Assembly: GCF_002915175.1 (NCBI RefSeq)
Contig: NZ_NXEJ01000004.1
Location: forward strand, 186,001 to 250,000
Reading direction: 5' to 3'
DNA length: 64,000 nt
Source of the DNA: Agrobacterium rosae
GTDB taxonomy: Bacteria > Pseudomonadota > Alphaproteobacteria > Rhizobiales > Rhizobiaceae
Below the pieces are notes generated by a model, which was given only the letters and a program-made list of their open reading frames with translations, was not told the DNA's origin and did no database searches. The translations under genes and the position numbers were made by a program. This document shows, in pieces, positions 8,788-17,826 of this stretch; position 1 is the stretch's first letter, and the number at the start of each line of letters is the position of its first letter.

Positions 8788-8922
8788 TGCGGAATGGCAA
8801 AGCAAAAAATAGAATTTTTCTGCCTAAGTCGCAGTTTGACGGGCAAATCTCGCAGGCTGTCTTGCTCTTGAAAGGGCAGGGCGTTAAGACGCCATCGCAT
8901 TACTGTTTCAGGAGCTTTCATC

Positions 8923-10212
8923 ATGACGAATACAGATGCCTTCTTCTCCAGTCCGCTCGCCGACGTCGATCCAGATATCTTTGGCGCGATCGAGAAGGAG
9001 CTCGGTCGTCAGCGCCACGAGATCGAACTGATCGCCTCGGAAAACATCGTTTCCCGCGCCGTGCTTGAAGCGCAGGGTTCGATCATGACCAACAAATATG
9101 CCGAGGGATATCCGGGCAAGCGCTATTACGGCGGATGCCAGTTCGTGGATATTGCCGAAGAGCTGGCCATCGAGCGTGCCAAGAAGCTGTTCGGCGTCAA
9201 CTTCGCCAATGTTCAGCCGAACTCGGGTTCGCAGATGAACCAGGCCGTGTTCCTCGCGCTGCTGCAGCCGGGTGATACCTTCATGGGTCTCGACCTGAAT
9301 TCGGGTGGTCACCTGACGCATGGTTCGCCGGTCAACATGTCCGGTAAATGGTTCAACGTCGTGTCCTACGGCGTTCGCGAAGGCGATAACCTGCTGGATA
9401 TGGACGAAGTCGAGCGCAAGGCCAAGGAAACCAAGCCGAAGCTCATCATCGCCGGTGGCACTGCCTATTCCCGCATATGGGACTGGAAGCGTTTCCGCGA
9501 AATTGCAGATTCGGTCGGCGCGTACCTGATGGTGGATATGGCCCACATTGCTGGCCTTGTGGCCGGTGGTCAGCACCCATCGCCGTTCCCGCATTGCCAT
9601 GTTGCCACGACAACGACCCACAAGTCGCTGCGCGGCCCACGCGGCGGCGTCATTCTAACGAACGACGAAGATCTGGCAAAGAAGTTCAATTCGGCTGTTT
9701 TCCCTGGCTTGCAGGGCGGCCCACTGATGCACATCATCGCCGCCAAAGCGGTTGCCTTTGGTGAAGCATTGAAGCCTGAGTTCAAGGATTATGCGGCACA
9801 GATCGTGAAGAACGCCAAGGCATTGGCGGAAACGCTGATTGAAGGCGGTCTTGATGTTGTTTCTGGCGGTACCGACAACCACCTGATGCTGGTCGATCTT
9901 CGCAAGAAGAACGCCACCGGCAAGCGGGCGGAAGCAGCGCTCGGTCGCGCCTACATCACGTGCAACAAGAACGGTATTCCGTTCGATCCTGAAAAGCCTT
10001 TCGTCACCTCTGGCGTCCGTCTCGGCACACCTGCCGGCACGACACGCGGCTTTAAGGAAGCGGAATTCCGCGAAATCGGCAAGCTCATTGTCGAGACGCT
10101 GGATGGCCTCAAGGCCGCCAATTCTGATGAAGGCAATGCCGCTGTCGAGGCTACTGTTCGTGAAAAGGTCGTCACACTGACCGACCGTTTCCCGATGTAC
10201 CCGTACCTCTAA
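8923..10212 (+). CDS. glyA: Serine hydroxymethyltransferase
   Basis: A PLP enzyme that interconverts serine and glycine while charging tetrahydrofolate with a C1 unit. It has 429 residues, normal length. The PLP lysine is K234 in [14 protein letters not shown]; other family marks are '[13 protein letters not shown]' and '[12 protein letters not shown]'. It is followed after 13 bp by nrdR and then ribD/ribE, so glyA likely heads the operon glyA-nrdR-ribD-ribE. The 140-bp leader contains a small hairpin (GGCGT-TAAG-ACGCC, 8880-8893), not matching any riboswitch I recognise. Confidence 0.97.
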   Translation: MTNTDAFFSSPLADVDPDIFGAIEKELGRQRHEIELIASENIVSRAVLEAQGSIMTNKYAEGYPGKRYYGGCQFVDIAEELAIERAKKLFGVNFANVQPNSGSQMNQAVFLALLQPGDTFMGLDLNSGGHLTHGSPVNMSGKWFNVVSYGVREGDNLLDMDEVERKAKETKPKLIIAGGTAYSRIWDWKRFREIADSVGAYLMVDMAHIAGLVAGGQHPSPFPHCHVATTTTHKSLRGPRGGVILTNDEDLAKKFNSAVFPGLQGGPLMHIIAAKAVAFGEALKPEFKDYAAQIVKNAKALAETLIEGGLDVVSGGTDNHLMLVDLRKKNATGKRAEAALGRAYITCNKNGIPFDPEKPFVTSGVRLGTPAGTTRGFKEAEFREIGKLIVETLDGLKAANSDEGNAAVEATVREKVVTLTDRFPMYPYL

Positions 10213-10225
10213 GGAAGGATCGCAG

Positions 10226-10705
10226 ATGCGCTGCCCTTTTTGCGGCTCGGAAGATACGCAGGTCAAGGACTCGCGTCCGGCGGAGGATAACACCTCCATC
10301 CGCCGGCGGCGCATCTGCCCGGATTGCGGCGGTCGCTTCACGACCTATGAGCGCGTGCAGTTGCGCGAGCTGATGGTCATCAAAAAAAGCGGCCGCAAGC
10401 TGCCCTTCGATCGCGAAAAGCTGGTGCGGTCTTTCGAGATCGCACTGCGCAAACGCCCGGTGGACCGAGATCGCATCGAGCGTGCCGTCTCAGGCATAGC
10501 ACGTCGTCTGGAAAGCTCGGGCGAGACGGAAATTCCATCCGAAGAAATCGGCTTGCAGGTGCTGGAAGCGCTGAAGAGCCTCGATGATGTGGCCTTCGTG
10601 CGTTACGCCTCTGTCTATCGTGATTTCAGTCACGCCGAAGATTTTGAAAACGTCATTGCCGAGATCAACGCCAAGATCGCCCGCGATACGGAAGCCGGGA
10701 AGTAA
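10226..10705 (+). CDS. nrdR: Transcriptional repressor NrdR
   Basis: A 159-residue regulator of ribonucleotide reductase genes that senses (d)ATP. The N-terminal zinc ribbon has C3/C6 and C31/C34 (CPFC, CPDC), followed by the '[19 protein letters not shown]' DNA-binding part. An ATP-cone domain (~49-139) includes '[19 protein letters not shown]' and '[11 protein letters not shown]'. It sits between glyA (13 bp) and ribD (2 bp), the usual alphaproteobacterial order. Confidence 0.97.
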   Translation: MRCPFCGSEDTQVKDSRPAEDNTSIRRRRICPDCGGRFTTYERVQLRELMVIKKSGRKLPFDREKLVRSFEIALRKRPVDRDRIERAVSGIARRLESSGETEIPSEEIGLQVLEALKSLDDVAFVRYASVYRDFSHAEDFENVIAEINAKIARDTEAGK

Positions 10706-10707
10706 TC

Positions 10708-12003
10708 ATGACGACCCGCGCCGATGATGAACGGTTCATGGCACGGGCAATCGAGGTTTCCCGCCGCCATACAGGCCTCACTGATACCAACCCCTCCGTC
10801 GGCTGTGTTCTCGTCAAAGATGGTGAGATCATCGCAGAGGCCGTAACCTCTGTCGGCGGTCGGCCCCACGCGGAGCGGAATGCGCTTGACCTCGCCGGAG
10901 AGACGGCGAGGGGCGCAACCGCCTATGTCACCCTCGAACCGTGCTCCCACTTCGGCAAAACCCCGCCTTGCGCCAACGCGCTGGTGGATTTCGGTGTGGC
11001 GCGTGTTGTGGTCGCCGTCGATGACCCGGACGAGCGGGTTTCCGGGCGCGGCTACCAGATTTTGCGCGATGCCGGGATTGCGGTCGAGACCGGCTTGCTG
11101 CGTGCCGAGGGCGAACGTGTGCTGGCGGGATATCTCACGCGAAAGGTGAGGAGCCGTCCACATGTGATTTTGAAGCTTGCTGTTTCCTCGGATGGGATGA
11201 TTGGCCGGGTTGGGGAAGGGCAGGTGGCCATCACCGGGCCGGAATCGCGACGGGCAGTGCATGAGTTGCGGGCTCGGTGTGATGCTATTCTGGTTGGGAT
11301 TGGAACGGCGATTGCGGATGATCCGGAACTGACGGTGCGGATTGCTGGGTTGGAGCATCGCTCGCCGGTGAGGATTGTGCTGGATCGGCGGTTGGAATTG
11401 CCGATGGGGTCGAAGCTGGTGCGGACGGCTGGGGATGTGGGTGTTGTGGTGGTGCGGATAGCGTCGAGCCCGGAGCTACCCCCCTCTGCCCTGCCGGGCA
11501 TCTCCCCCACAGGTGGGGAGATTGGCTGGGCGCTGGCATTGTCGGACGTCTCGTTGTCGGCGTCAAACGCTAAAAATGCGTCTGAGCACATTGCGTCAAA
11601 ATCAAACGATAAATTGGGGCGATCAGCCAACCGCGAGTCGATCTCCCCACCTGTGGGGGAGATGCCCGGCAGGGCAGAGGGGGGTAGCCACACCCAAAAA
11701 CGCACACAATTGGAAACATCAGGCGTCGAAGTCCTCGAAACCCCAACCCTCCAATCCCTCCTTACCATTCTCGCCAACCGTGGAATGTCGGAACTTCTGG
11801 TCGAAGGTGGCGCTCACGTCGCAAAATCCTTCCTTGAAGCTGGGCTCGTTGACCGTATTCTGCTGTTTGAAAGCCCGGTGATTGTCGGCGCAGGCGGTCT
11901 TGAAAGCCCGCTCACACGTGCCGATATCTCCCAGGAATTTACATTTGTCGGCGAGACCGCTTACGGGCCGGATCGTTGTTTTGAATTTGAAAGGCCGCTT
12001 TGA
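10708..12003 (+). CDS. ribD: Bifunctional riboflavin biosynthesis deaminase/reductase RibD, with in-frame repeat insertion
   Basis: RibD catalyses the second and third steps of riboflavin synthesis. Residues 1-145 are the deaminase, with zinc ligands H54 (with E56 in HAERNA), C79 (EPCSHFGK) and C88 (TPPC). Residues ~150-431 are the NADPH-dependent reductase (LKLAVSSDGMIG, VGIGTAIADDPELTVR, ELLVEGGAHVAKSF). At 431 residues it is ~65 longer than the usual ~365. The excess maps to residues ~257-327, exactly a RIME-like palindromic element (11475-11688) read through in frame. It falls in the reductase half between a beta strand (VGVVVVRIA) and the next unit (LETSGVEVLE), where shorter RibDs have a loop. 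The stop overlaps the ribE ATG by one base (TGATG). The fold is probably tolerant of the insert, but activity is unproved. Confidence 0.93.
   Translation: MTTRADDERFMARAIEVSRRHTGLTDTNPSVGCVLVKDGEIIAEAVTSVGGRPHAERNALDLAGETARGATAYVTLEPCSHFGKTPPCANALVDFGVARVVVAVDDPDERVSGRGYQILRDAGIAVETGLLRAEGERVLAGYLTRKVRSRPHVILKLAVSSDGMIGRVGEGQVAITGPESRRAVHELRARCDAILVGIGTAIADDPELTVRIAGLEHRSPVRIVLDRRLELPMGSKLVRTAGDVGVVVVRIASSPELPPSALPGISPTGGEIGWALALSDVSLSASNAKNASEHIASKSNDKLGRSANRESISPPVGEMPGRAEGGSHTQKRTQLETSGVEVLETPTLQSLLTILANRGMSELLVEGGAHVAKSFLEAGLVDRILLFESPVIVGAGGLESPLTRADISQEFTFVGETAYGPDRCFEFERPL
11475..11688. repeat. RIME-like palindromic element inside ribD
   Basis: Two 48-bp arms (11475-11522 and 11641-11688) are perfect inverted repeats of each other, with the recognisable stretch CTGCCCTGCCGGGCATCTCC in the left arm, around a 118-bp interior. 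The same arm sequence recurs at 43099-43264. It resembles the Rhizobium-specific intergenic mosaic elements; that family name is from memory. Both strands of the element are open in at least one frame, which lets it be translated within ribD. Confidence 0.88.
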
Positions 12004-12620
12004 TGTTTACCGGAATTGTTACCGACGTTGGAACCGTGTCCGAGCTTGAGGCCTTGCCGGAAGGCGTGCGGTTGCGCGTGGCGACCACCTATGATCCCAA
12101 GACCATCGATATCGGCGCATCGATTTCCCATGGCGGCGTATGTCTGACGGTGACGAAGCTTCCCGAACAGGGCAGCAACGAGCGCTGGTTCGAGGTCGAG
12201 GCCTGGGAAGAGGCGCTTCGCCTGACCACCATTGCAAGCTGGACCAAGGATACTCGCGTCAATCTGGAGCGCGCGCTGAAAATTGGCGACGAACTCGGCG
12301 GCCATATCGTGTCCGGCCACGTGGATGACAAGGCCGAAATCCTGTCGGTGGAATCCGAAGGCGAGGCGGTTCGCATCCGCCTTCGTGCGCCGGAGCATCT
12401 GGCGAAGTTCGTGGCACCCAAGGGTTCCATCGCGCTGGATGGTACCTCGCTGACCGTCAATGCCGTCAACGGCACGGATTTCGACGTCCTGCTCATCCGC
12501 CACACGCTGTCCGTCACCACTTGGGGCGATCGTCAGCCGGGCGATTTCGTGAATTTCGAAGTCGATACCATGGCGCGCTATGCCGCTAGGCTGGCGGAGT
12601 TTCCGTCCGGGAAAGAATGA
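12003..12620 (+). CDS. ribE: Riboflavin synthase, alpha subunit
   Basis: It dismutates two 6,7-dimethyl-8-ribityllumazine molecules to riboflavin. The start is ATG at 12003, overlapping the ribD stop; the in-frame TTG one codon earlier is not needed. The 205 residues form two lumazine-binding repeats. The first begins MFTGIVTDVG and contains 'SHGGVCLTVT'; the second begins near 'ELGGHIVSGHVD' and contains 'IALDGTSLTVN'. It is translationally coupled to ribD. Its last 35 bp overlap the 3' end of the opposing acetyltransferase gene. Confidence 0.96.
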   Translation: MFTGIVTDVGTVSELEALPEGVRLRVATTYDPKTIDIGASISHGGVCLTVTKLPEQGSNERWFEVEAWEEALRLTTIASWTKDTRVNLERALKIGDELGGHIVSGHVDDKAEILSVESEGEAVRIRLRAPEHLAKFVAPKGSIALDGTSLTVNAVNGTDFDVLLIRHTLSVTTWGDRQPGDFVNFEVDTMARYAARLAEFPSGKE

Positions 12621-13119
12621 CGATGTCGCCGTTGTAGTCCGTGCGAGCAAGTTCGGCAAAGCCGAGTTTGCCGGCCAGCTTCAGCGAAGGACCGTTTTCT
12701 GGGTGGATGATGGACGTCATACGCATGTCCGGGAAATTGACCTTCGCCCATTGGATGAGCGCGCTGACGGCCTCAAAAGCGTAGCCCTTGCCATGGAACT
12801 CCGGAAAGAACACCCATCCGGTTTCCAATGTCCCTTCCACGGAGGGGGTGATCTCACGACGTGCCTCATGAAAGCCGGCTTCCCCAATAAACCGGCCAGT
12901 CTCTTTGTCTTCAATTGCCATGAAACCAAATCCGAGATGGTGCCAGTGTCCGGCGGATCGCAGCAATTTGCTCCAGCTTTGCTCGCGGGTCTGAGGTATC
13001 CCGCCTATGTAGCGCACGACGCCTGGGTCGGCCCATAGCGTTGCATAGTCGGCGAAATCATTGACGTGATGTGATCTGAGAATAAGACGAGGGGTTTCGA
13101 TGATGGGGATGCTGTGCAA
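12586..13119 (-). CDS. GNAT-family N-acetyltransferase (RimJ/RimL-like)
   Basis: A 177-residue acetyl-CoA-dependent acetyltransferase. It opens with the typical 'IETPRLILRSHHVNDFADYATLW' and has 'GWVFFPEFHGKGYAFEAVSALIQWA', the acetyl-CoA pyrophosphate-binding motif with the GKGYA loop, then 'HPENGPSLKLAGKLGF', the usual RimJ-like ending. The substrate is unknown. The gene is antisense to, and overlaps, the end of ribE, and interrupts the rib cluster between ribE and ribH. Confidence 0.88.
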   Translation of the reverse strand: MHSIPIIETPRLILRSHHVNDFADYATLWADPGVVRYIGGIPQTREQSWSKLLRSAGHWHHLGFGFMAIEDKETGRFIGEAGFHEARREITPSVEGTLETGWVFFPEFHGKGYAFEAVSALIQWAKVNFPDMRMTSIIHPENGPSLKLAGKLGFAELARTDYNGDIVILSRTETPPA

Positions 13120-13305
13120 GCTACGCTCCTGCGGTTATCGCGCAAAAATAAACATATTTTTCTTGCGATCAAACTGCGAAATTTTACGATAGTGTTCGGG
13201 ACATCGGAGCTGCCATGCGTGAAAAATGCTTGCTAAAGCACGCAAGCCATGGTTTGACCGCGCCAAAAGCCGGGATGATCCGGCGCAGATTTTCAGGAAA
13301 TCCCC

Positions 13306-13752
13306 ATGTCCAAACCTCACCTTCTCATCGTGGAAGCACGATTTTATGACGATATGGCTGATGCTCTTCTCGATGGCGCAAAGTTTGCGCTTGATGAAGC
13401 TGGCGCGACCTATGACATCATCACTGTTCCGGGCGCGCTGGAAATTCCGCCTGCCATCGCCATGGCGCTGGATGGTGCGGATGATGAAGGCACTGAATAT
13501 GATGGCTTCGTTGCACTCGGCATGGTTATCCGTGGCGAGACCTACCATTTCGATATCGTTTCCAACGAATCCTCGCGCGCACTGATGGATCTTGCCGTCA
13601 GCGAATCGCTGGCCATCGGCAATGGTATCATGACCGTCGAGAACGAAGATCAGGCCTGGGCGCGTGTTCGCCGTTCCGATAAGGACAAGGGCGGTTTTGC
13701 GGCCCGTGCGGCACTGACCATGATCGAACTGAAAAAGAAACTGGGTGGCTGA
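13306..13752 (+). CDS. ribH: 6,7-dimethyl-8-ribityllumazine synthase
   Basis: It condenses the RibD-pathway pyrimidine with dihydroxybutanone phosphate to make lumazine, the RibE substrate. It has 148 residues. Family motifs: '[17 protein letters not shown]', '[15 protein letters not shown]' and '[14 protein letters not shown]', containing the catalytic His. Its stop region overlaps the nusB start region, so ribH-nusB are coupled. A 186-bp gap precedes it; no FMN riboswitch was recognised there. Confidence 0.96.
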   Translation: MSKPHLLIVEARFYDDMADALLDGAKFALDEAGATYDIITVPGALEIPPAIAMALDGADDEGTEYDGFVALGMVIRGETYHFDIVSNESSRALMDLAVSESLAIGNGIMTVENEDQAWARVRRSDKDKGGFAARAALTMIELKKKLGG

Positions 13753-13756
13753 GAGC

Positions 13757-14254
13757 ATGAGCAATACTGAGAACGGCTCCGAGCCTCGCCCACCGTCTAC
13801 AAAGCCGGTCAACCAGCGCGGCGCTGCTCGCCTTGCTGCGGTTCAGGCGCTTTACCAGATGGATGTCGGCGGCACCGGTGTGATGGAAGTCGTCGCCGAA
13901 TATGAGGCACATCGCCTTGGCCAGGAAGTGGATGGCGAGACCTATCTGAAGGCTGATCCGTCCTGGTTCCGCTCCATCGTTTCTGGCGTCGTGCGTGACC
14001 AGACCAAGATCGACCCGCTGGTGCGCTCGGCCCTTCAGGAAGACTGGCCGCTGTCGCGTCTGGACACCACCGTTCGGGCAATCCTGCGTGCTGGCACCTT
14101 CGAAATCCTGGAGCGGAAAGACGTTCCGGTCGCCGTTATCGTGACGGAATATGTCGAAATCGCCCGTGCGTTTTTCGAACATGACGAGCCGAAGCTCGTC
14201 AATGCAGTGTTGGACCGCATTGCCAAGCAGGTGCGCGGCGAGGCAAAGCGCTAA
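13757..14254 (+). CDS. nusB: Transcription antitermination factor NusB
   Basis: A 165-residue RNA-binding protein of the rRNA antitermination complex, acting with NusE/S10. I chose ATG at 13757 (M-S-N-T-E-N) rather than an in-frame GTG at 13745 inside ribH. The NusB fold begins at '[20 protein letters not shown]', and the C-terminal hallmark is '[31 protein letters not shown]'-like: it reads [14 protein letters not shown], then [12 protein letters not shown]. The ribH-nusB pairing is classical. A long hairpin follows 11 bp after the stop. Confidence 0.96.
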   Translation: MSNTENGSEPRPPSTKPVNQRGAARLAAVQALYQMDVGGTGVMEVVAEYEAHRLGQEVDGETYLKADPSWFRSIVSGVVRDQTKIDPLVRSALQEDWPLSRLDTTVRAILRAGTFEILERKDVPVAVIVTEYVEIARAFFEHDEPKLVNAVLDRIAKQVRGEAKR

Positions 14255-14265
14255 GAAACATTCGA

Positions 14266-14336
14266 GGAAGACATCAGCGCCGTTTCTGTTCCGGGACTTG
14301 AAGACCAACGGAACGAAGCAAAGCGCAATGTCTTCC
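14266..14336 (+). other. Long nested imperfect hairpin downstream of nusB
   Basis: GGAAGACAT (14266-14274) pairs with ATGTCTTCC (14328-14336). Within it GTTCCG (14288-14293) pairs with CGGAAC (14309-14314), and weaker pairing lies between. No U-tract follows, so it is not a simple terminator. The stretch 14337-14643 after it holds nothing I can identify, and is part of the 554-bp nusB-hppA gap. Confidence 0.55.
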
Positions 14337-14643
14337 TGCTTGGCGTGGCGTAGGCCATTATGGGTTCCGCTGCACTCCGTCGACGGGCTGGCCGGTTATC
14401 GGCTTCTCGGTGCGGATAAATCGCTGGCTACAGCACCGCCTGCTGACTTCTCACCAAACCATGTCCTTGATTTTTGCAGGCGGCGTGATTTCCGCAACGG
14501 GTGATATCCGTAAAGGATTTGCTGGCACCCGTTGCCTTCGTCGGCACGTGCTTTTTGCCTCCGCTTTCCTTTTGTCGAAACAGAAGGCCGTTCAAAAACC
14601 GGTCTGAATCAGAGCGATAAGCCATTCGTTGCGAATCTTCGGA

Positions 14644-14808
14644 CTTGACGCGGCGGGTTTCACCAACGCAATCTCCGCACGCAGACCATTTTTCCTTGGG
14701 AGGGGAACAAATGGTCCACCTTGGCGTCAGGGCTCTACACCCTGCGCCCCGCATGGTTTCGCCCGCCGGGGAGGGAGTGAGAACCCGGCACACAGGAGGT
14801 AAGTGCGA
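14644..14808 (+). promoter_or_regulatory. Structured leader upstream of hppA (three hairpins and a strong SD)
   Basis: A candidate -35 element CTTGAC at 14644-14649 is followed by three successive hairpins. H1 is GACCATTT-TTCC / GGAA-C-AAATGGTC (14684-14716). H2 is GCG-T-CAGGG / CCCTG-CGC (14724-14747). H3 is GCCGGG / CCCGGC (14765-14789). Then comes AGGAGG at 14794-14799, 9 nt before the hppA ATG. The arrangement suggests a cis-regulatory RNA; I do not recognise it as a known riboswitch. Confidence 0.5.
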
Positions 14809-16947
14809 ATGACCGTCATTGCATTGGTAATTTTATGCGGTGTCTTGTCCGTGATATACGCGGTCTGGGCAACGAAAAGCGTTCTCGATGCCGATCAAGG
14901 CAGTGAACGCATGCAGGAAATAGCAGGCTATATCAGGGAGGGCGCGCAGGCGTATCTCGCCCGTCAATATCTTACCATCGCAATCGTCGGTATCATCGTC
15001 GCAGTCGCGGTCTGGTTCTTTCTCTCGTCGGAAGCAGCTATCGGGTTCATCATCGGCGCGGTTTTGTCCGGTGCCGCCGGTTTTGTCGGCATGCATGTCT
15101 CGGTGCGGGCCAATCTGCGCACGGCGCAGGCCGCATCCCACAGTCTGGCTGCGGGTCTCGACATCGCTTTCAAGTCCGGTGCCATTACCGGCATGCTGGT
15201 GGCGGGTCTCGCGCTTTTGGGCGTGTCCATCTATTACCTCGTGCTGACGGCAGGCCTTGGCCATCCGGTCGGGTCTCGCGCGGTCATCGATGCGCTGGTG
15301 TCCCTCGGCTTCGGTGCCTCGCTGATCTCGATCTTCGCCCGTCTTGGCGGCGGTATCTTCACCAAGGGGGCCGATGTCGGCGGTGATCTCGTCGGCAAGG
15401 TGGAAGCGGGTATTCCCGAAGACGACCCACGCAACCCCGCCACCATTGCCGACAATGTCGGCGATAATGTCGGCGATTGCGCAGGCATGGCAGCGGACCT
15501 GTTCGAAACCTATGCCGTCTCCGTTGTGGCAACGATGGTTCTCGCGGCAATCTTCTTTGCCGGTGCGCCGATCCTTGAAAGCGTCATGCTCTATCCGCTG
15601 GCAATTTGCGGCGTGTGCATCCTGACCTCGATTGCCGGAACCTTCTTCGTCAAGCTTGGTACCAACAACTCGATCATGGGCGCGCTCTATAAGGGCCTGA
15701 TCGCCACCGGCGTGCTTTCCATTGCCGGTCTGGCGGCGGCAACATCGCTCACCATCGGCTGGGGCTCCATCGGCACCGTCGCTGGTATGGATATCACCGG
15801 TACCAACCTGTTTCTGTGTGGCATCGTCGGCCTGGTCGTCACTGCCTTTATCGTCGTGATTACGGAATATTACACCGGCACCAACAAGCGTCCGGTCAAT
15901 TCCATCGCGCAGGCTTCCGTCACTGGCCACGGCACCAACGTCATTCAGGGCCTTGCCGTGTCGCTGGAATCGACGGCACTTCCAGCCATCGTCATCGTTG
16001 GTGGCATCATCTCGACCTATCAGCTCGCGGGCCTGTTCGGCACTGGCATTGCGGTCACCGCCATGATCGGTATTGCGGGCATGATCGTTGCCCTAGATGC
16101 GTTCGGCCCCGTCACCGATAATGCCGGCGGGATTGCGGAAATGGCGGGTCTTGATCCAGACGTTCGCAAGGCAACGGATGCGCTGGATGCTGTCGGAAAC
16201 ACCACCAAGGCCGTAACCAAGGGTTATGCCATCGGTTCGGCAGGCCTTGGCGCACTGGTGTTGTTTGCCGCCTATTCCAACGACCTCTCCTATTTCGCGG
16301 CCAATGGCGATCTCTATCCTTACTTCAAGGGTATCGGCGAAATCTCCTTCAGCCTCTCCAACCCCTACGTGGTTGCCGGATTGCTATTCGGCGGCATGAT
16401 TCCCTACCTCTTCGGTGGCATCGCCATGACGGCGGTTGGCAAGGCCGCAGGGTCCATCGTGGAAGAGGTGCGTCGTCAGTTCCGCGAAAAGCCCGGCATC
16501 ATGCAGGGTACGGAAAAGCCGGATTACGGCAGGGCCGTGGATATTTTGACCAAAGCGGCCATTCGGGAAATGGTCATTCCCTCGCTGCTGCCTGTTCTGG
16601 CCCCCATCGTCGTGTACTTTGGGGTATTGCTGATGTCCGGCTCCAAGGCATCAGCCTTCGCCGCGCTCGGTGCGTCTCTGCTCGGCGTCATCATCAACGG
16701 TCTCTTCGTTGCCATCTCCATGACATCTGGTGGTGGCGCATGGGACAATGCCAAGAAGAGCTTCGAGGATGGCTTCATCGACAAGGATGGCGTCACGCAT
16801 CTCAAGGGTTCAGAAGCACACAAGGCATCGGTGACCGGTGATACGGTGGGTGATCCCTACAAGGATACGGCTGGTCCCGCGGTCAATCCGGCGATCAAGA
16901 TCACCAATATCGTGGCATTGCTGCTGTTGGCTGTTCTGGCCCATTAA
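14809..16947 (+). CDS. hppA: Membrane-bound proton-translocating pyrophosphatase
   Basis: It couples hydrolysis of pyrophosphate to H+ pumping across the membrane. At 712 residues with about 16 hydrophobic segments it has the full family length. Substrate-binding motifs are visible: '[15 protein letters not shown]', '[19 protein letters not shown]' and, near the C-terminus, '[11 protein letters not shown]' and '[14 protein letters not shown]'. The segment [14 protein letters not shown] has Lys and Thr where K+-dependent enzymes have Ala, marking the K+-independent subclass. I chose ATG at 14809 (9 nt from AGGAGG) over GTG at 14803 (3 nt). A bidirectional terminator follows. Confidence 0.96.
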   Translation: MTVIALVILCGVLSVIYAVWATKSVLDADQGSERMQEIAGYIREGAQAYLARQYLTIAIVGIIVAVAVWFFLSSEAAIGFIIGAVLSGAAGFVGMHVSVRANLRTAQAASHSLAAGLDIAFKSGAITGMLVAGLALLGVSIYYLVLTAGLGHPVGSRAVIDALVSLGFGASLISIFARLGGGIFTKGADVGGDLVGKVEAGIPEDDPRNPATIADNVGDNVGDCAGMAADLFETYAVSVVATMVLAAIFFAGAPILESVMLYPLAICGVCILTSIAGTFFVKLGTNNSIMGALYKGLIATGVLSIAGLAAATSLTIGWGSIGTVAGMDITGTNLFLCGIVGLVVTAFIVVITEYYTGTNKRPVNSIAQASVTGHGTNVIQGLAVSLESTALPAIVIVGGIISTYQLAGLFGTGIAVTAMIGIAGMIVALDAFGPVTDNAGGIAEMAGLDPDVRKATDALDAVGNTTKAVTKGYAIGSAGLGALVLFAAYSNDLSYFAANGDLYPYFKGIGEISFSLSNPYVVAGLLFGGMIPYLFGGIAMTAVGKAAGSIVEEVRRQFREKPGIMQGTEKPDYGRAVDILTKAAIREMVIPSLLPVLAPIVVYFGVLLMSGSKASAFAALGASLLGVIINGLFVAISMTSGGGAWDNAKKSFEDGFIDKDGVTHLKGSEAHKASVTGDTVGDPYKDTAGPAVNPAIKITNIVALLLLAVLAH

Positions 16948-16960
16948 AACCTGAAACAGA

Positions 16961-16992
16961 AAAGCCCGCGAGATGACCATCTCGCGGGCTTT
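16961..16992. terminator. Bidirectional terminator between hppA and bamE
   Basis: A perfect 14-bp stem, AAAGCCCGCGAGAT (16961-16974) / ATCTCGCGGGCTTT (16979-16992), loop GACC. An A-tract on the left and a T-tract on the right serve both convergent genes. Confidence 0.95.
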
Positions 16993-17013
16993 TTGCATTG
17001 TCTCGTCTTGGGA

Positions 17014-17553
17014 TCAGAAGCCGCTGCCGTTGTTGCCGCTCTGGCCCAGAATGCTCTTGGCAATACCGGCACCCGCCGTGCCGCCGGACAGCAACTGCTG
17101 CAGGAAGGTAAGGTCCTTGCCGCCTGTCGGTGTGGTGCGCGAAATAGTGTCGAACACCTTGCCGTCTTGCAGCGTGTAGTTTGCCTTTTGCGAAACGACG
17201 CCGTTCTTGTCGAAATAGATCGCCAGAATGTTCTGCTCGACCAGCTGCGGCTTCATGAAGGCCGCTCTGCGCACGCGCTTCTGGGAGATGTAATAGAACA
17301 CCTCATTGCCGAATGTCGCGGTGGTGGAAGGCGTGCCCATGGTCAGCAAAACCTGTTCGCGGCTGGAACCGACCGGGATCAACTGGAGGGACTGTTCGTC
17401 GGCAACGTAGCCATTGTGGAAAACATCGGTGGTGCTGGAGCAGGCCGACAAGAGGCTGGATGCGATGACGATCGCAACGGCGGTCTTGCTCAGAAACGTG
17501 GTCTGCTTTCCTGATTTCTGCTTGCTCACCTGCGTTTCCCCGACTGCGATCAT
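17014..17553 (-). CDS. bamE: BamE/OmlA-family outer-membrane assembly lipoprotein
   Basis: A small accessory lipoprotein of the BAM complex, which inserts beta-barrel proteins in the outer membrane. The signal and lipobox (AIVIASSLLSAC, Cys lipidated) are followed by the SmpA/OmlA domain: 'QLIPVGSSREQVLLTMGTP', 'FYYISQKRV' and 'LAIYFDKNGVVSQKANY'. A low-complexity Gly-rich tail ends the protein. I chose ATG at 17553 with GGAAGG upstream; a GTG at the codon before SKQKSG would also work. It is divergent from the bc1 chaperone gene (273-bp gap, no motif recognised). Confidence 0.87.
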   Translation of the reverse strand: MIAVGETQVSKQKSGKQTTFLSKTAVAIVIASSLLSACSSTTDVFHNGYVADEQSLQLIPVGSSREQVLLTMGTPSTTATFGNEVFYYISQKRVRRAAFMKPQLVEQNILAIYFDKNGVVSQKANYTLQDGKVFDTISRTTPTGGKDLTFLQQLLSGGTAGAGIAKSILGQSGNNGSGF

Positions 17554-17826
17554 GAATGGCACCTTCCGGCATTGCGTGTTGTAGCGCTTGTGTACACACG
17601 ATTATGTCAATCCGGGGACAGGAATTCCCCGTTTCATCAAGCAATGCAACAGGTTTTCGAAAATTGCGTCTCTTGCGACGCTTCTCTACGACTGTTTCAG
17701 CCAGACGATGAACGTGACCTCAACGGCATTGCAATTCTTGGATGCTTCGGTAAACCAGCTTTCGCAATCATGCAACAAGCGCGACGGGCGAGACGCCATT
17801 TCGCCGATCAATATTCGGGAATTTCG

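Noticed and set aside
8788..8922. Riboswitch before glyA
   Set aside because: Only one small hairpin is visible; neither a glycine nor a folate riboswitch pattern could be recognised.
11052..11777. Long minus-strand reading frame opposite ribD
   Set aside because: It is a shadow of ribD produced by the high G+C and by the palindromic element, which is open on both strands. It has no SD or protein-like composition.
13120..13305. FMN riboswitch before ribH
   Set aside because: The conserved FMN-element blocks are not present in the 186 bp.
14833..15930. 365-codon minus-strand frame opposite hppA
   Set aside because: Rich in His, Asp, Arg and Gly as expected from the complement of a membrane protein gene; a shadow.
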